NCBI GenBank assembly: GCA_021432635.1
Contig: MU270053.1
Span: forward strand, 124,001-188,000
From: Thozetella sp. PMI_491
Taxonomy: Eukaryota; Ascomycota; Sordariomycetes; Chaetosphaeriales; Chaetosphaeriaceae
DNA length: 64,000 bases
Direction: 5' to 3'
This document shows, in pieces, positions 55,424 to 64,000 of the stretch. The position numbers and the translations under genes are program-made. The notes under the pieces were generated by a model. The model was not told the DNA's origin. It worked only from the letters and a program-made list of their open reading frames with translations, and searched no databases. Position 1 is the stretch's first letter. The number at the start of each line of letters is the position of its first letter.

Positions 55424-58171
55424 ATGGCTTCACCAGCAGAGTCGTCCTCTTCGCGGCCCCACAGCCCGCAGCTACGCGTCGATGTGCCGTCCAGTAGTAA
55501 GCTGCCGGACGACATAGCGTACGCGAACGAGAAGTACGATCCAGCGTTCCTGGCTCCAGATCACGCACCCCTGAGCCCCTCCGAGTCCCGGGAAGCGGCA
55601 AATCGCCTAAATGACGACCTAGAGCTTCTACGGGCGGAACGTATTGTGTCAAACGAGGAGCACTCGCGTCGGTCGCGTTCTAGAAACCGCAGGAACGAGC
55701 CCGTCGAGGATGCCTTCCAGACTAACACCTCGGCCGCTCCCGTGGTCGCTGCAACGCACAAGAAGACATTCTTAACATGGATCTGGGGCAAGCTGAAGAA
55801 GTTCCCACGCTTCCTGCGCTACATCGTCTACGCCATCCCGCCAGCGATCTTGATCCTAGCGCCCATCTTCATATCGGTCTTTGCCTATACCGAGCCGAAG
55901 CCTGTCGGTGGCGATGGCGGCGTGGAGCTTCTCTGGTTCGGCATCTGGCTCGAGGTTGTCTGGCTCACCCTATGGGTGTCCAAAATCCTCACGACTATTA
56001 TGCCGCCCACTTTTTCGGTCGTGGCTAAGGCCGTTGGGTCTAGCAACAACAAGAAGTGGAAGGATATCGGTCGCACCCTCGAGTTCCCCACAGCCCTGTT
56101 CCTCTGGATGCTCGCGGTACTAGTGTCGTACTCGCCCATCCTCAACGATCACCGCGTGTCGTCGGATCCGAATGGCAATATTCCCGACATGTACTGGCTG
56201 GATGTGGTGTACAAGATCGTCATTGCATTTTTCGTCCTCTTCACTCTCAACTTCGTTGAGAAAATCCTAATCCAATGGATCGCAACTTCTTTCCATCTTC
56301 GGACCTATTCACACAGAATCCAGGAGAACAAGGTCCACCAAGACTTTCTCGTCGGTGTGTACACACCTCTCCATACTCGCAACTTCAGCACTGTGCTAAC
56401 ACCTGTCACCAGCGCTCTATTCTTACGCCAGGTCGAATCTCGAAGAGAAGGACCCCGTGTGGGACTCGGCTGGGCAAGGTCTTTCCTCGGGTGCGCGTAC
56501 CCCTTTGAAGGCGTTCCAAAACAACGCCAGACAGGCCTTGGTATGTTTCCTGGTCTCCCAATGTCCCTATCTCTATTCTCATTGTACTAACGACCCTTGT
56601 AGAGTAAGGTCGGCGATGCTGCTGCCCGAATGGCGGGAGATTTCACTGGAAGGAAAATTCTCAAAGGAAACCATCCTCGCAAGGTCGTCAATGAGCTGCT
56701 TCGAAATTCGGCTTCCAGCCAGACTTTGGCGAGAGTCTTGTAAGGACCACTGGCCAGCACCTCCTGGGCGCAGAGTACTGACAATACTGTGGCGGCGTGC
56801 AGCTACCGGTGTTTTGTCAAGGATGGCAGGGACACAATTGTGAATGAAGACGTCCATCCGGCCTTCTCCAGCCCCGAGGAAGCCGAGGTCTGTTTCAGCG
56901 TCTTCGACAAGGACCTAAATGGCGATGTCACCATGGAGGAGCTCGAGCTGGTCTGCAACGAGATCCACCTCGAGAAGAAGGCGATTGCCGCCTCGTTGAA
57001 AGACCTGGACTCGGTGATCGAGAAGCTCGACAAGGTGTTCGTGTTCATCATCTTCGTCATCGTGATTATCGTCTTCGTCAGCATCCTCTCAAACTCGGCT
57101 GCAGCGGCGCTCACGTCCACTGGGACTGTTATTCTGGGCCTGTCTTGGCTCCTTCAGGCGACAGCGCAGGAATTCCTGCAGGTAAGTCTAGCTGCCCTCT
57201 CGGTGCATGGCACCAACTAATCTATGTTCCAGTCCATCATCTTCGTTTTTGTGAAACATCCATTTGATGTCGGCGACCGCGTGACTGTTTACGGAAACGT
57301 AGGGACGTTAATGCGCGGAGATGACTATTACGTCAAAGAGATCTCGTTGCTATACACCGAGTTCAAGAAGATGGAGGGCCATGTTGTTCAGGCACCCAAC
57401 TACCTCCTAAACACCCTCTTCATCCTGAACCAGCGCCGTAGCCAAGGCCTTGCCAACCCTGTTGAGCTGGTGCTGCGGTTTGGCACTTCGGAGATGCAGA
57501 TCGAAGAACTGAGGCAGCGCATGCTTGCCTTTGTGGCTCGCAACAAACGCGATTATGCCGCAGATATCATCACTGAGGTCAGGGCTATCAACGAGGTCTA
57601 CAGCATCACAGTGAACTTTGTCTTCTTCCACAAGAGCAGCTTTCAGAACGAACTCTTGCGACTGCAGCGCCACAACAAGTTTTGCGTGGAGCTCATGCAC
57701 CAGATTAAGGATCTGGGCATTGAAGGACCTCGCATGGGCGCACCAGGTGGTCTCCGCGACATTCCGATCTACCTGTCGAATGTGCAACCGCCTGCGTACG
57801 ATAACCAACCACCGAATTCGGGCCCCATGCCCCCGTCGATGCAGCCGCCTTCTCCTCTAACCTTGGGAGGCGGCGGCAGCCCAGCGCAGCCTAGGCGGCG
57901 CGCCGACAGCCGGGCGGCAGTGACCACCGCACCGGACTTCCAAGACGTCTACAACGGCCGGCGAGGGGATACTCAGAATGCCGTGACACGGCTGGCCTCG
58001 ATTAGACAGGCGTCTAGAGAGCGGTCCAGCTCCCGAAGCAACAAGACGGGTGCTGGACTGGACAGGATACAGAGCATGGAAAGCCGGACGAGCGAGAGCC
58101 GGCGGAGGATATGGAATCGGCCGCGCGGCAGGTCTAACGCGGCGGCGCCGCCTGGCGGCAGTATTGTTTGA
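55424..58171 (+). CDS. MscS-type mechanosensitive channel with EF hand (fungal Msy1/Msy2 type)
   Basis: Five exons, 55424-56354, 56413-56540, 56603-56739, 56803-57181 and 57233-58171, with introns of 51-63 nt, give 837 aa. The N-terminal 115 residues are hydrophilic and disordered. Membrane segments follow at about 130-155, 170-190, 220-240 and 265-285. A single EF hand has loop DKDLNGDVTMEE, with Ca2+ ligands in the usual positions. Two closely spaced membrane spans then precede the pore helix, and the MscS beta domain starts with HPFDVGDRVTVYGNVGTL and includes YTEFKKMEGHVVQAPNYLL. In fission yeast the related Msy1 and Msy2 act in the ER and control Ca2+ on hypo-osmotic shock. The Ser/Arg-rich C-terminus is probably disordered. 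Confidence 0.92.
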
Positions 58172-59558
58172 GAGAATACAATGACGACACGAACTTAGAT
58201 GATCAGATCCGACAGAACTAGACCGGACGAGCAGCATGTTTAGACTGGAGGTCGAGATAGAGCGGATACTAGAATCTAGACTCTAGAAGGGAGGGGAAGA
58301 AAGACCAGCGAATAGACGCTAGCTTCCATGAGCGATGGAAGCGGGTATTGATTAATAGAGAGAGAAACTCTGAATCCATAAACTGTCGTCTATGTTGTAG
58401 GTATCCGACAACGTCCCATTCGGAGTTAGACCAGGTCGTGCCGAGGAAAAATCTAAAGGGGGGTGGCAGGTACCACCTTGGGGACTGCAATCAGGGTCTT
58501 TGTGGACCTGCAACGACCCATGTCCCGGGCTGAGCAGAACCCTGTCGAGCATCATCCGGTCCCTTCCCTTGGGTTCTCGGGATGGGATCGAGATCCTGTC
58601 CTTCGTTTCAGGTACGTACCAGCTGAGATCACGAGGTCCGCAGCGGCGAGCTTCTGCCTCTGGCAATGGTGCGCAAGTCACTGGCCTGGTGGACGGCGCG
58701 GATGGCAGGTCTCAGTAGGCCATTTCTTAAAGTGATGACGTGAGTCCCGCTTCTGCAGGAAAGAGCGTGTAAGTGGTATAGCAGCAAATGGCGTCTAGTT
58801 ACTTAAATTTTTATAGTATAGACTGCCCCGCTTTCCGCTTTCTGGGGAGGCTCCAAGAGCTCTCGTGCCGGAAACCAGAACCACCTTGGCTAAACCACGA
58901 TCCAGCATCCTACATCGCGAACATGTTTATGCTACCCCTGGCGCCTCCCAGGAGCGGCGCGGGGGGGGGTTCTCCATGTGTGGCGTTCTAGACGAGACAC
59001 TATTGGCGATCAGAGCCGGCCACTTGCTTCTAGGCCAAGACAAAGGCTCAAATCCATTGGCGCCTAGCTTCAGCCGCACATGGCCCTTCCAGGCAAGCGT
59101 GGTTTTCCTCAGCGGCGGTAGTCGTGCCGAAAACTGATTTCGAGGCTGGATGCAAATGATTAGGCTTGCTCGGTCTTCCTTCTTTTCGGGTTGCAAATCT
59201 GCCGCTTGGTCGTGAATTCTTCATTGGGCCTCTCGAGCCGTCCAGACCACAGCCCTTTTCACGCGGTGTTGCCACGTACCGCGATGCCTTCGCGGAGCTG
59301 AACGAGTCCTGGCCGAGTCCAGTCGGGGTCATATTCCCCCGTTCTTCTCAAGAGACACTGCAGCATTCTTCCTCTTGGCATCGTTGACGCTAGGCGCTGG
59401 CAAGGCTGCCAGCTCGGATTCATTCCATCTTCTTTTGCGACGCGACCACCTCTCCTCTCTCGGTCTGAACCCTCCCGCTCCCTGTCTGTTCCACCTGGGC
59501 GGTCCCTTCTCGCGCCGCGTGTCCCTCCTCGAGCCCCTCCCGCGGGAGCCGCCGAAAG
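58172..59558. other. Intergenic, MscS / WW-like protein
   Basis: About 1.4 kb with only short frames. A tRNA-like string at 58998-59060 was examined and rejected. The last 150 bp are pyrimidine-rich, probably the promoter and leader of the next gene. Confidence 0.4.
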
Positions 59559-62500
59559 ATGGCCGCCCTGCCGCAGAACTGGGAGTTCGACTACGACGGC
59601 AAGCGTTGGTTCTATCGCTTCAAACCCACAGGCCTTATACAGTACAACTTCCCGAAACCCGGCGACGAGTTCCCCGAGTTCATCGACGCCTTCGCTCCGC
59701 CAGTCGATCTCGCCCCCGAAGAGAAGCTTGAGAGCCAGCAGCAGCTAAAGCGGCGGACCACCACTACCACTGGATCACAGAGCAGCCGCAGCTCGAAGCG
59801 GAATGGATCTACCTCTGCGACACTCGCGGGCCCAGACGAGGGTGGTGGATGGTTCCAGCCGGATAGTTACATGTATCTGGGGCCGGGAGCCTACAACGAC
59901 ATCAGCCCTTTCGACGAGGAGGAGGAAAATGGCGGGGGCAAAGGGGCCAAGAAGGACGGGGATGCTGTGGGCGCATCGCCGGGCGTGAAGAACAAGACGG
60001 TGTCGCCTATCACGAGCGCGGGGACCACACCACAGACGGCTCGTAGCAACCCTGCTACAGGCACTCCAGTCCTAACTGAAGCAGCTGCAGGAGACCGTCA
60101 CCAATCGATCGATGCAGCGAGCGCTGTGGACGCCGGCTACGTGGTAACGCCAGATGTGCCGATGCTGGACAGCCGGCAGCTTCCTGCCAACCCCCTGGGT
60201 GTAGTAGCCGAGCTCGCCAGCGAGATGACAGCCCAGTGCAGGGAAGAGACAAACCCAGCGCCAGTGGAGCTTCCTGTTCAAGAGTATCTCCCTGTGACCG
60301 AGGCCCCATCCGTGCAGGCTGCGTACGACAGTGTGTTCGACATCGCTCCGGTGGAGCTTCCTGCGCCGCACAGCCCGGTCGAGAAGACCAAGCATGGCGC
60401 CTTGGATGATCAGAAAGTCCTCCGCTCCTCCGATGTTGAACAGCACAAATCACAGCGTCCAAAAATGGACTCGTCCAGCATCTATCAACATCCAACGCCG
60501 CCCTATCCCAACCCCGTCTCTCCCACTCCCCAGCAGCCTACCCAGCCGGCAGTACAGAACACAGTCCAGCCACCAGCTCCACTACCTACCCGACCAGCCG
60601 TCCAATCGCCCGCTCAACAAGCACGTCCCCAGCCAAAGCGATCTCAGACGATGGACGGAGAGCCCAAGCCTGAAGCTGGACAGTACCAGCCATACAATCC
60701 CGCCGCTAGGCGGAATCTTCGCGAGCAAGGTTCAAAGAGGAATTCGCTCATCATGAGCGGTCAGTTCAGCCTTGCGGAGCATCAAGACCTAGACCTCGGC
60801 GTTGCGAACAAGCGACACTCGATCGCTGGAGGGTTACCCACACAGGTTGACGTCTCGGATGTACCAACCGCTTTGCAACCTCCTCGGCCTCCACCGAAGC
60901 AACCGATTGAGGGAGGAGCTGGGGGAGCCGCCCCTGGCATATCGCATGTCCCTTCTGTTTTAAAGCCTGCTAGAGGTCGTCCCGTCTCTGGCTTTCCTGT
61001 TACCCCTGCAAACGCCACACAACCTCTTCAGCCTCAGCCGCAACCATGGCGGCCAGCTCAAGCTTCATATATGGCTTATAACCCAAGCCAGCTGAGGCAG
61101 AGTGTTTCAGGACCAAGCCTGCCTTCCGAGACCAGTGCCGCGCAAGTATTTCAAGGTCCAGCAGCCCCGGCAAATCCAGCCTGGCCACCCGCAGAACCCC
61201 AGCCAGGAATTGTCAGAACAAGTACGCTGCCAGTGGACATGCCCTCTCTCCCTTTTATGGGAGGACGGCCGACGATACCAGGCCATACGCACAGCACTCC
61301 TGTGATACCACAAAGCCAACAGACAGCTCAGAGCTCTGTAAATCCGACCCCTCAGCCATTGGCGTTTAGACCCCACCCAGAAAGACATAATACCGACCCG
61401 GCAACTACTCCAATGCCTCAGCAACAGCATACAGCGGGATATCGCCAGAATGAAGGAGCACCCATGACGGCGAACTTCGCGAGCGCTTACCCCCCACGGC
61501 CGCCAAAGCAGGAGAAGGTAGAGAACCCGAAGCGGACATCAGAGGAGTTTCCAAAATATGTGATCGGTTTTGAGCAAGGTGTGAACCATGGAGCACATTC
61601 TGGGCAGAACATAACGGCACCAGTATCACCGCCTGCCGACTCTGCGTCCGTGTCATTCAGTATTGCTTCCCAGGCGACTTTCGTCGTATCCTCAGACCCA
61701 CCTGCTGCCAAGATCGAGACTGCCCCGAATAAGCCGCAAGAGCTTGTTGCTGCTGGACGATTCTCAACTCCAGAAATGCCAGTCAACAAGCCCGCTACCA
61801 CCTCGGGGCAGAACGCGGATGGACAAGCTTCGAAACCAGATCGACCGATGATTCTTAGCCAACAGCAGGGACCATTACAGGAAAGTTGGGCCACGCCGAG
61901 TGGACAGCCTGTCGTCCCCCAGCAACCACAGCCTCCTGCCCATGGTCCTTGGTCGCAAACGCAGGCTCACATGGCCAACCAACAACCCCCGCCGACAGGC
62001 GCAGTTCCACCCGCTGCTGCAGCGCCTGCAGGCACCGGTCCACAGGCTACAGTCCAGCATCGGCCAACGCCTCCTCCCTCCCATGGGCCTACCTCCCCAC
62101 CGCGGCCCACCGCCACCGGTTCTCCTGCCTCGAACAAGACCTCACTTCACAGGGTCTCTATCTCAAACCAGTCAGTGGTAGGGCCGCCCCAAGCGACAGC
62201 GACTCCACCTCCCGGCTCCCAGCCAGGGTCTCGTCCGCAGAGTATTCAGCAGAGCCCAAATGGTTCTGTGGTCGGCTCACCATCTGCGCCTCCACCATCT
62301 ATACCAGGTGTAACTCCTGGCTACCGTCCTCAAGGACACCCAACCCCCCCACCAGGACAAAATTTCGTACCTCCTCATCAGAGTCCACAACATAGACCTA
62401 GTCGGCAGTCGAGCCCTATCTTGCACCGGCCGCCGTCCGGCGTCGCTGCCCCTCCTAAGCCTGTTCCCGGGCCTGCTCCGCCTAAGCCTGTTGTTGCAGC

Positions 62501-64000
62501 TCCGGGATCACCGCCCCCTAATGCTGGCCCATTTGGGGGTCAGCATCCCCAAATCGTTGCCCCCGATGCTATGCCTGCGCCACTAAACGTCCAGCGGCCA
62601 CAATCGGTGATAGCTGTTAACCCTCCACCTCAGGCCCAACTCAGCCAGCCAGCTGCTACCCCCTTTCCGGGCGTGGCGGGATTTCAGCAAGGGGCCTATA
62701 AGCCAAATAACCCACTGCCCACCACATCTTACCCCATACAAGGACAACCGGCGGCAGCTCCGCATCTTTCAAATCAAGCTCAGCCACCTCCGGCAGCAAT
62801 GGGCCCCATACAGGGAAACCCAATGGCTTCTCCTGCCACTCCAGGTCCAGGTAGCCAAGGTATTGTTGGGCAAGGTCCACCAGGCCAATATTCATACGGG
62901 CCTGTCCCACCTAATTCTAGACCTTCAATTCCTTCTCAGCCAGCCCAAATGCCTGGTCCCATGCCATCTGCCGCAGCAGGACAGCCTTTCTACATGCAGG
63001 GCCATCCGCAGCCACAAGCGCCGGCCCGTCCCTCGCAGGGTGGTGGTCCTGCCTCCACGCCGTTCCCCTCAGGTCAACCTCTCGGACCCCAACAGAGTCA
63101 AGGCCCAGTGATGCAGCAGCAATGGAGTAACGCAGGTATGCCCACCGGCTTAACCCAGCAATCACTTGTCCAAGGTCATATGCCTCCTAAGCCGGGCATT
63201 TACAATCCACAAGGCCCTTACTACCAAGCTCCAATTCAACCGGGTAAACCTCCAGTTCAGCAAGGCATGCCGGCTGCAGGGCAAACTCCAGCACCTATGG
63301 GACAGCCTACTGCTCAGTTCCAGCAGCCAGCTCCTCCAATTCATATGCAACAACAGCAACAGCCTGCGGCACAACCGCTGCAACCAAGGCCGCCGGTGCC
63401 ACAATTCCAACACGCTGGGCAACCTCCACCCGCAGCATCCCAAGGTCTAGGTATCATGCAATCTTCGCCGGCAGCTCCTACGTTTCAGCAACAAGCCCCG
63501 TACCAAGCCGGAAGTGTGCCTTTCCCGCAACCTAACGGAACACAGGGGCCGGCCCAGTTCCAACATGTGCCTATCCAGCAGCAACAGCAACAGCTGCCAC
63601 TGAAGCCTCAGCAACAGCAGCCGCCCCAGCAACATCCTCAGCAGCAACATCCTCAGCAGCAGCATCCTCAGCAGCATCCTCAGCAGCAACACCCTCAGCA
63701 GCAGCACCCTCAGCAGCAGCATCCTCAGCAGCAACACCCTCAGCAGCAACACCCTCAGCAGCAACACCCTCAGCAGCATCCTTTCCTCCCATACCAACAA
63801 CACCCGCCGAAATTGCACCACTTTCCGACGCAGCCGCAGGCACAGGCCACAGGGGTGCCTCAATGGCATTACCCTGCAGGTCAGCCGCCCAAAATCAACC
63901 CAGGGCCCCAACAGCCGCAGAACCAAGCGGCAGCTCCAGGTTCGATACAGAACGCGCAGGTGACTTCGTCTGGTCTACCACCTGCTCAACAGCCTGCTAG
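59559..64000 (+). CDS. Giant Pro/Gln-rich protein with a WW-like N-terminus (incomplete at the window end)
   Basis: One uninterrupted frame runs from the ATG at 59559 to the last base, at least 1,480 aa, so the 3' end lies outside the window. Residues 3-38 resemble a WW domain: LPQNWEFDYDGKRWFYRF then TGLIQYNFPKP. The second Trp of a standard WW is replaced by Phe in YNFPKP, so ligand binding may differ. Near residues 90-120 there is a short folded-looking stretch (GGWFQPDSYMYLGPGAYNDISPF). The remainder is extremely rich in Pro, Gln, Ala and Ser. It includes an HP-Q(2-3) tandem near residues 1357-1408. No membrane segments or catalytic motifs are seen. Its composition is prion-like. Function is unknown; a scaffold or regulatory role is inferred only from composition. 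Confidence 0.85.
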   Translation, partial: MAALPQNWEFDYDGKRWFYRFKPTGLIQYNFPKPGDEFPEFIDAFAPPVDLAPEEKLESQQQLKRRTTTTTGSQSSRSSKRNGSTSATLAGPDEGGGWFQPDSYMYLGPGAYNDISPFDEEEENGGGKGAKKDGDAVGASPGVKNKTVSPITSAGTTPQTARSNPATGTPVLTEAAAGDRHQSIDAASAVDAGYVVTPDVPMLDSRQLPANPLGVVAELASEMTAQCREETNPAPVELPVQEYLPVTEAPSVQAAYDSVFDIAPVELPAPHSPVEKTKHGALDDQKVLRSSDVEQHKSQRPKMDSSSIYQHPTPPYPNPVSPTPQQPTQPAVQNTVQPPAPLPTRPAVQSPAQQARPQPKRSQTMDGEPKPEAGQYQPYNPAARRNLREQGSKRNSLIMSGQFSLAEHQDLDLGVANKRHSIAGGLPTQVDVSDVPTALQPPRPPPKQPIEGGAGGAAPGISHVPSVLKPARGRPVSGFPVTPANATQPLQPQPQPWRPAQASYMAYNPSQLRQSVSGPSLPSETSAAQVFQGPAAPANPAWPPAEPQPGIVRTSTLPVDMPSLPFMGGRPTIPGHTHSTPVIPQSQQTAQSSVNPTPQPLAFRPHPERHNTDPATTPMPQQQHTAGYRQNEGAPMTANFASAYPPRPPKQEKVENPKRTSEEFPKYVIGFEQGVNHGAHSGQNITAPVSPPADSASVSFSIASQATFVVSSDPPAAKIETAPNKPQELVAAGRFSTPEMPVNKPATTSGQNADGQASKPDRPMILSQQQGPLQESWATPSGQPVVPQQPQPPAHGPWSQTQAHMANQQPPPTGAVPPAAAAPAGTGPQATVQHRPTPPPSHGPTSPPRPTATGSPASNKTSLHRVSISNQSVVGPPQATATPPPGSQPGSRPQSIQQSPNGSVVGSPSAPPPSIPGVTPGYRPQGHPTPPPGQNFVPPHQSPQHRPSRQSSPILHRPPSGVAAPPKPVPGPAPPKPVVAAPGSPPPNAGPFGGQHPQIVAPDAMPAPLNVQRPQSVIAVNPPPQAQLSQPAATPFPGVAGFQQGAYKPNNPLPTTSYPIQGQPAAAPHLSNQAQPPPAAMGPIQGNPMASPATPGPGSQGIVGQGPPGQYSYGPVPPNSRPSIPSQPAQMPGPMPSAAAGQPFYMQGHPQPQAPARPSQGGGPASTPFPSGQPLGPQQSQGPVMQQQWSNAGMPTGLTQQSLVQGHMPPKPGIYNPQGPYYQAPIQPGKPPVQQGMPAAGQTPAPMGQPTAQFQQPAPPIHMQQQQQPAAQPLQPRPPVPQFQHAGQPPPAASQGLGIMQSSPAAPTFQQQAPYQAGSVPFPQPNGTQGPAQFQHVPIQQQQQQLPLKPQQQQPPQQHPQQQHPQQQHPQQHPQQQHPQQQHPQQQHPQQQHPQQQHPQQQHPQQHPFLPYQQHPPKLHHFPTQPQAQATGVPQWHYPAGQPPKINPGPQQPQNQAAAPGSIQNAQVTSSGLPPAQQPA
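63628..63780 (+). repeat. Coding minisatellite (HP-Q2-3 units)
   Basis: About 11 units of 12 or 15 nt (CATCCTCAGCAG with or without CAA/CAG), each coding His-Pro-Gln-Gln(-Gln). The units stay in frame with the host protein. The number of units probably varies between strains. On the opposite strand the same bases form a Leu-rich shadow frame. Confidence 0.9.

Noticed and set aside
58998-59060. tRNA-like string ending in GGCTCAAATCC
   Set aside because: It resembles a B box and T-loop, but the acceptor and anticodon stems do not pair and no A box fits.
63628-63780. Tandem repeat resembling a CRISPR array
   Set aside because: Units are 12-15 nt with no spacers, in frame, and the genome is eukaryotic.
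63447-63926. Minus-strand Leu/Arg-rich frame of 159 codons
   Set aside because: It is the reverse reading of the HP-Q minisatellite in the Pro/Gln-rich gene.

Overview
The window looks like nuclear DNA of a filamentous ascomycete (Pezizomycotina, probably a Sordariomycete). The genes carry many short introns of about 47-155 nt, mostly with GT(A/G)(A/T)G(T/C) donors and C/TAG acceptors. They encode fungal-type proteins: a Zn2Cys6 regulator, a G1 acid peptidase, a GMC oxidoreductase and fungal chromatin and ribosome factors. Intergenic spaces run from 0.3 to 2.9 kb, strands alternate freely, and there are no operons. I resolved 23 protein genes. All exon models below were built by hand from splice signals and frame continuity.

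Layout: 1-6 kb holds a GEP4-like mitochondrial PGP phosphatase (-), a CutC-family protein (+) and a nine-exon GMC flavoprotein (+). 6-12 kb holds ORC2 (+) converging on a DED1-type RNA helicase (-). 12-14.6 kb has no supportable gene. 14.6-18 kb holds the proteasome beta-4 subunit (PRE1, -) and U3 snoRNP protein RRP9 (+), which diverge. 18.4-22.3 kb holds a ULP2-type SUMO protease (-), followed by an unresolved coding-like patch and an A/T-rich gene-poor stretch. 24-30.4 kb holds an unknown conserved-looking protein (-), a twin-CX9C complex I subunit (-) and SEC39 (+). 31.4-35 kb holds a Zn2Cys6 factor (+) converging on a 2-oxoglutarate oxygenase (-). 35.9-44.2 kb holds INO80 subunit IES1 (+), a small Prp3/RWDD-C-terminal-like protein (-), an ATP-dependent DNA ligase-like protein without a visible BRCT tail (+) and an MRX11/FLILHELTA protein (+). 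44.6-49.5 kb holds NDK1 (-) and the glucosidase II alpha subunit (+). 50.6-52.8 kb holds two secreted proteins, a G1 peptidase and a 118-aa small protein. 55.4-58.2 kb holds an MscS channel with an EF hand (+). From 59.6 kb to the window end there is a huge Pro/Gln-rich protein with a WW-like N-terminus, open at the edge.

Most of the content is core housekeeping (replication origin, translation initiation, proteasome, rRNA maturation, SUMO, INO80, ER quality control, Golgi-ER tethering, complex I, cardiolipin synthesis), with a thin layer of lifestyle genes (GMC, G1 peptidase, small secreted protein, regulator and oxygenase). There is no biosynthetic cluster, no CRISPR, and no intact mobile element that I can support. 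The most striking feature is the PRE1 gene, whose start codon is split by its first intron (AT|G). In unspliced RNA the intron's own first base also completes an ATG, which opens a 10-codon reading frame. Other points of interest are telomere-type TTAGGG boxes upstream of ORC2 and of the MRX11-like gene, SUMO-interaction-like motifs in the SUMO protease, and the stand-alone ligase.
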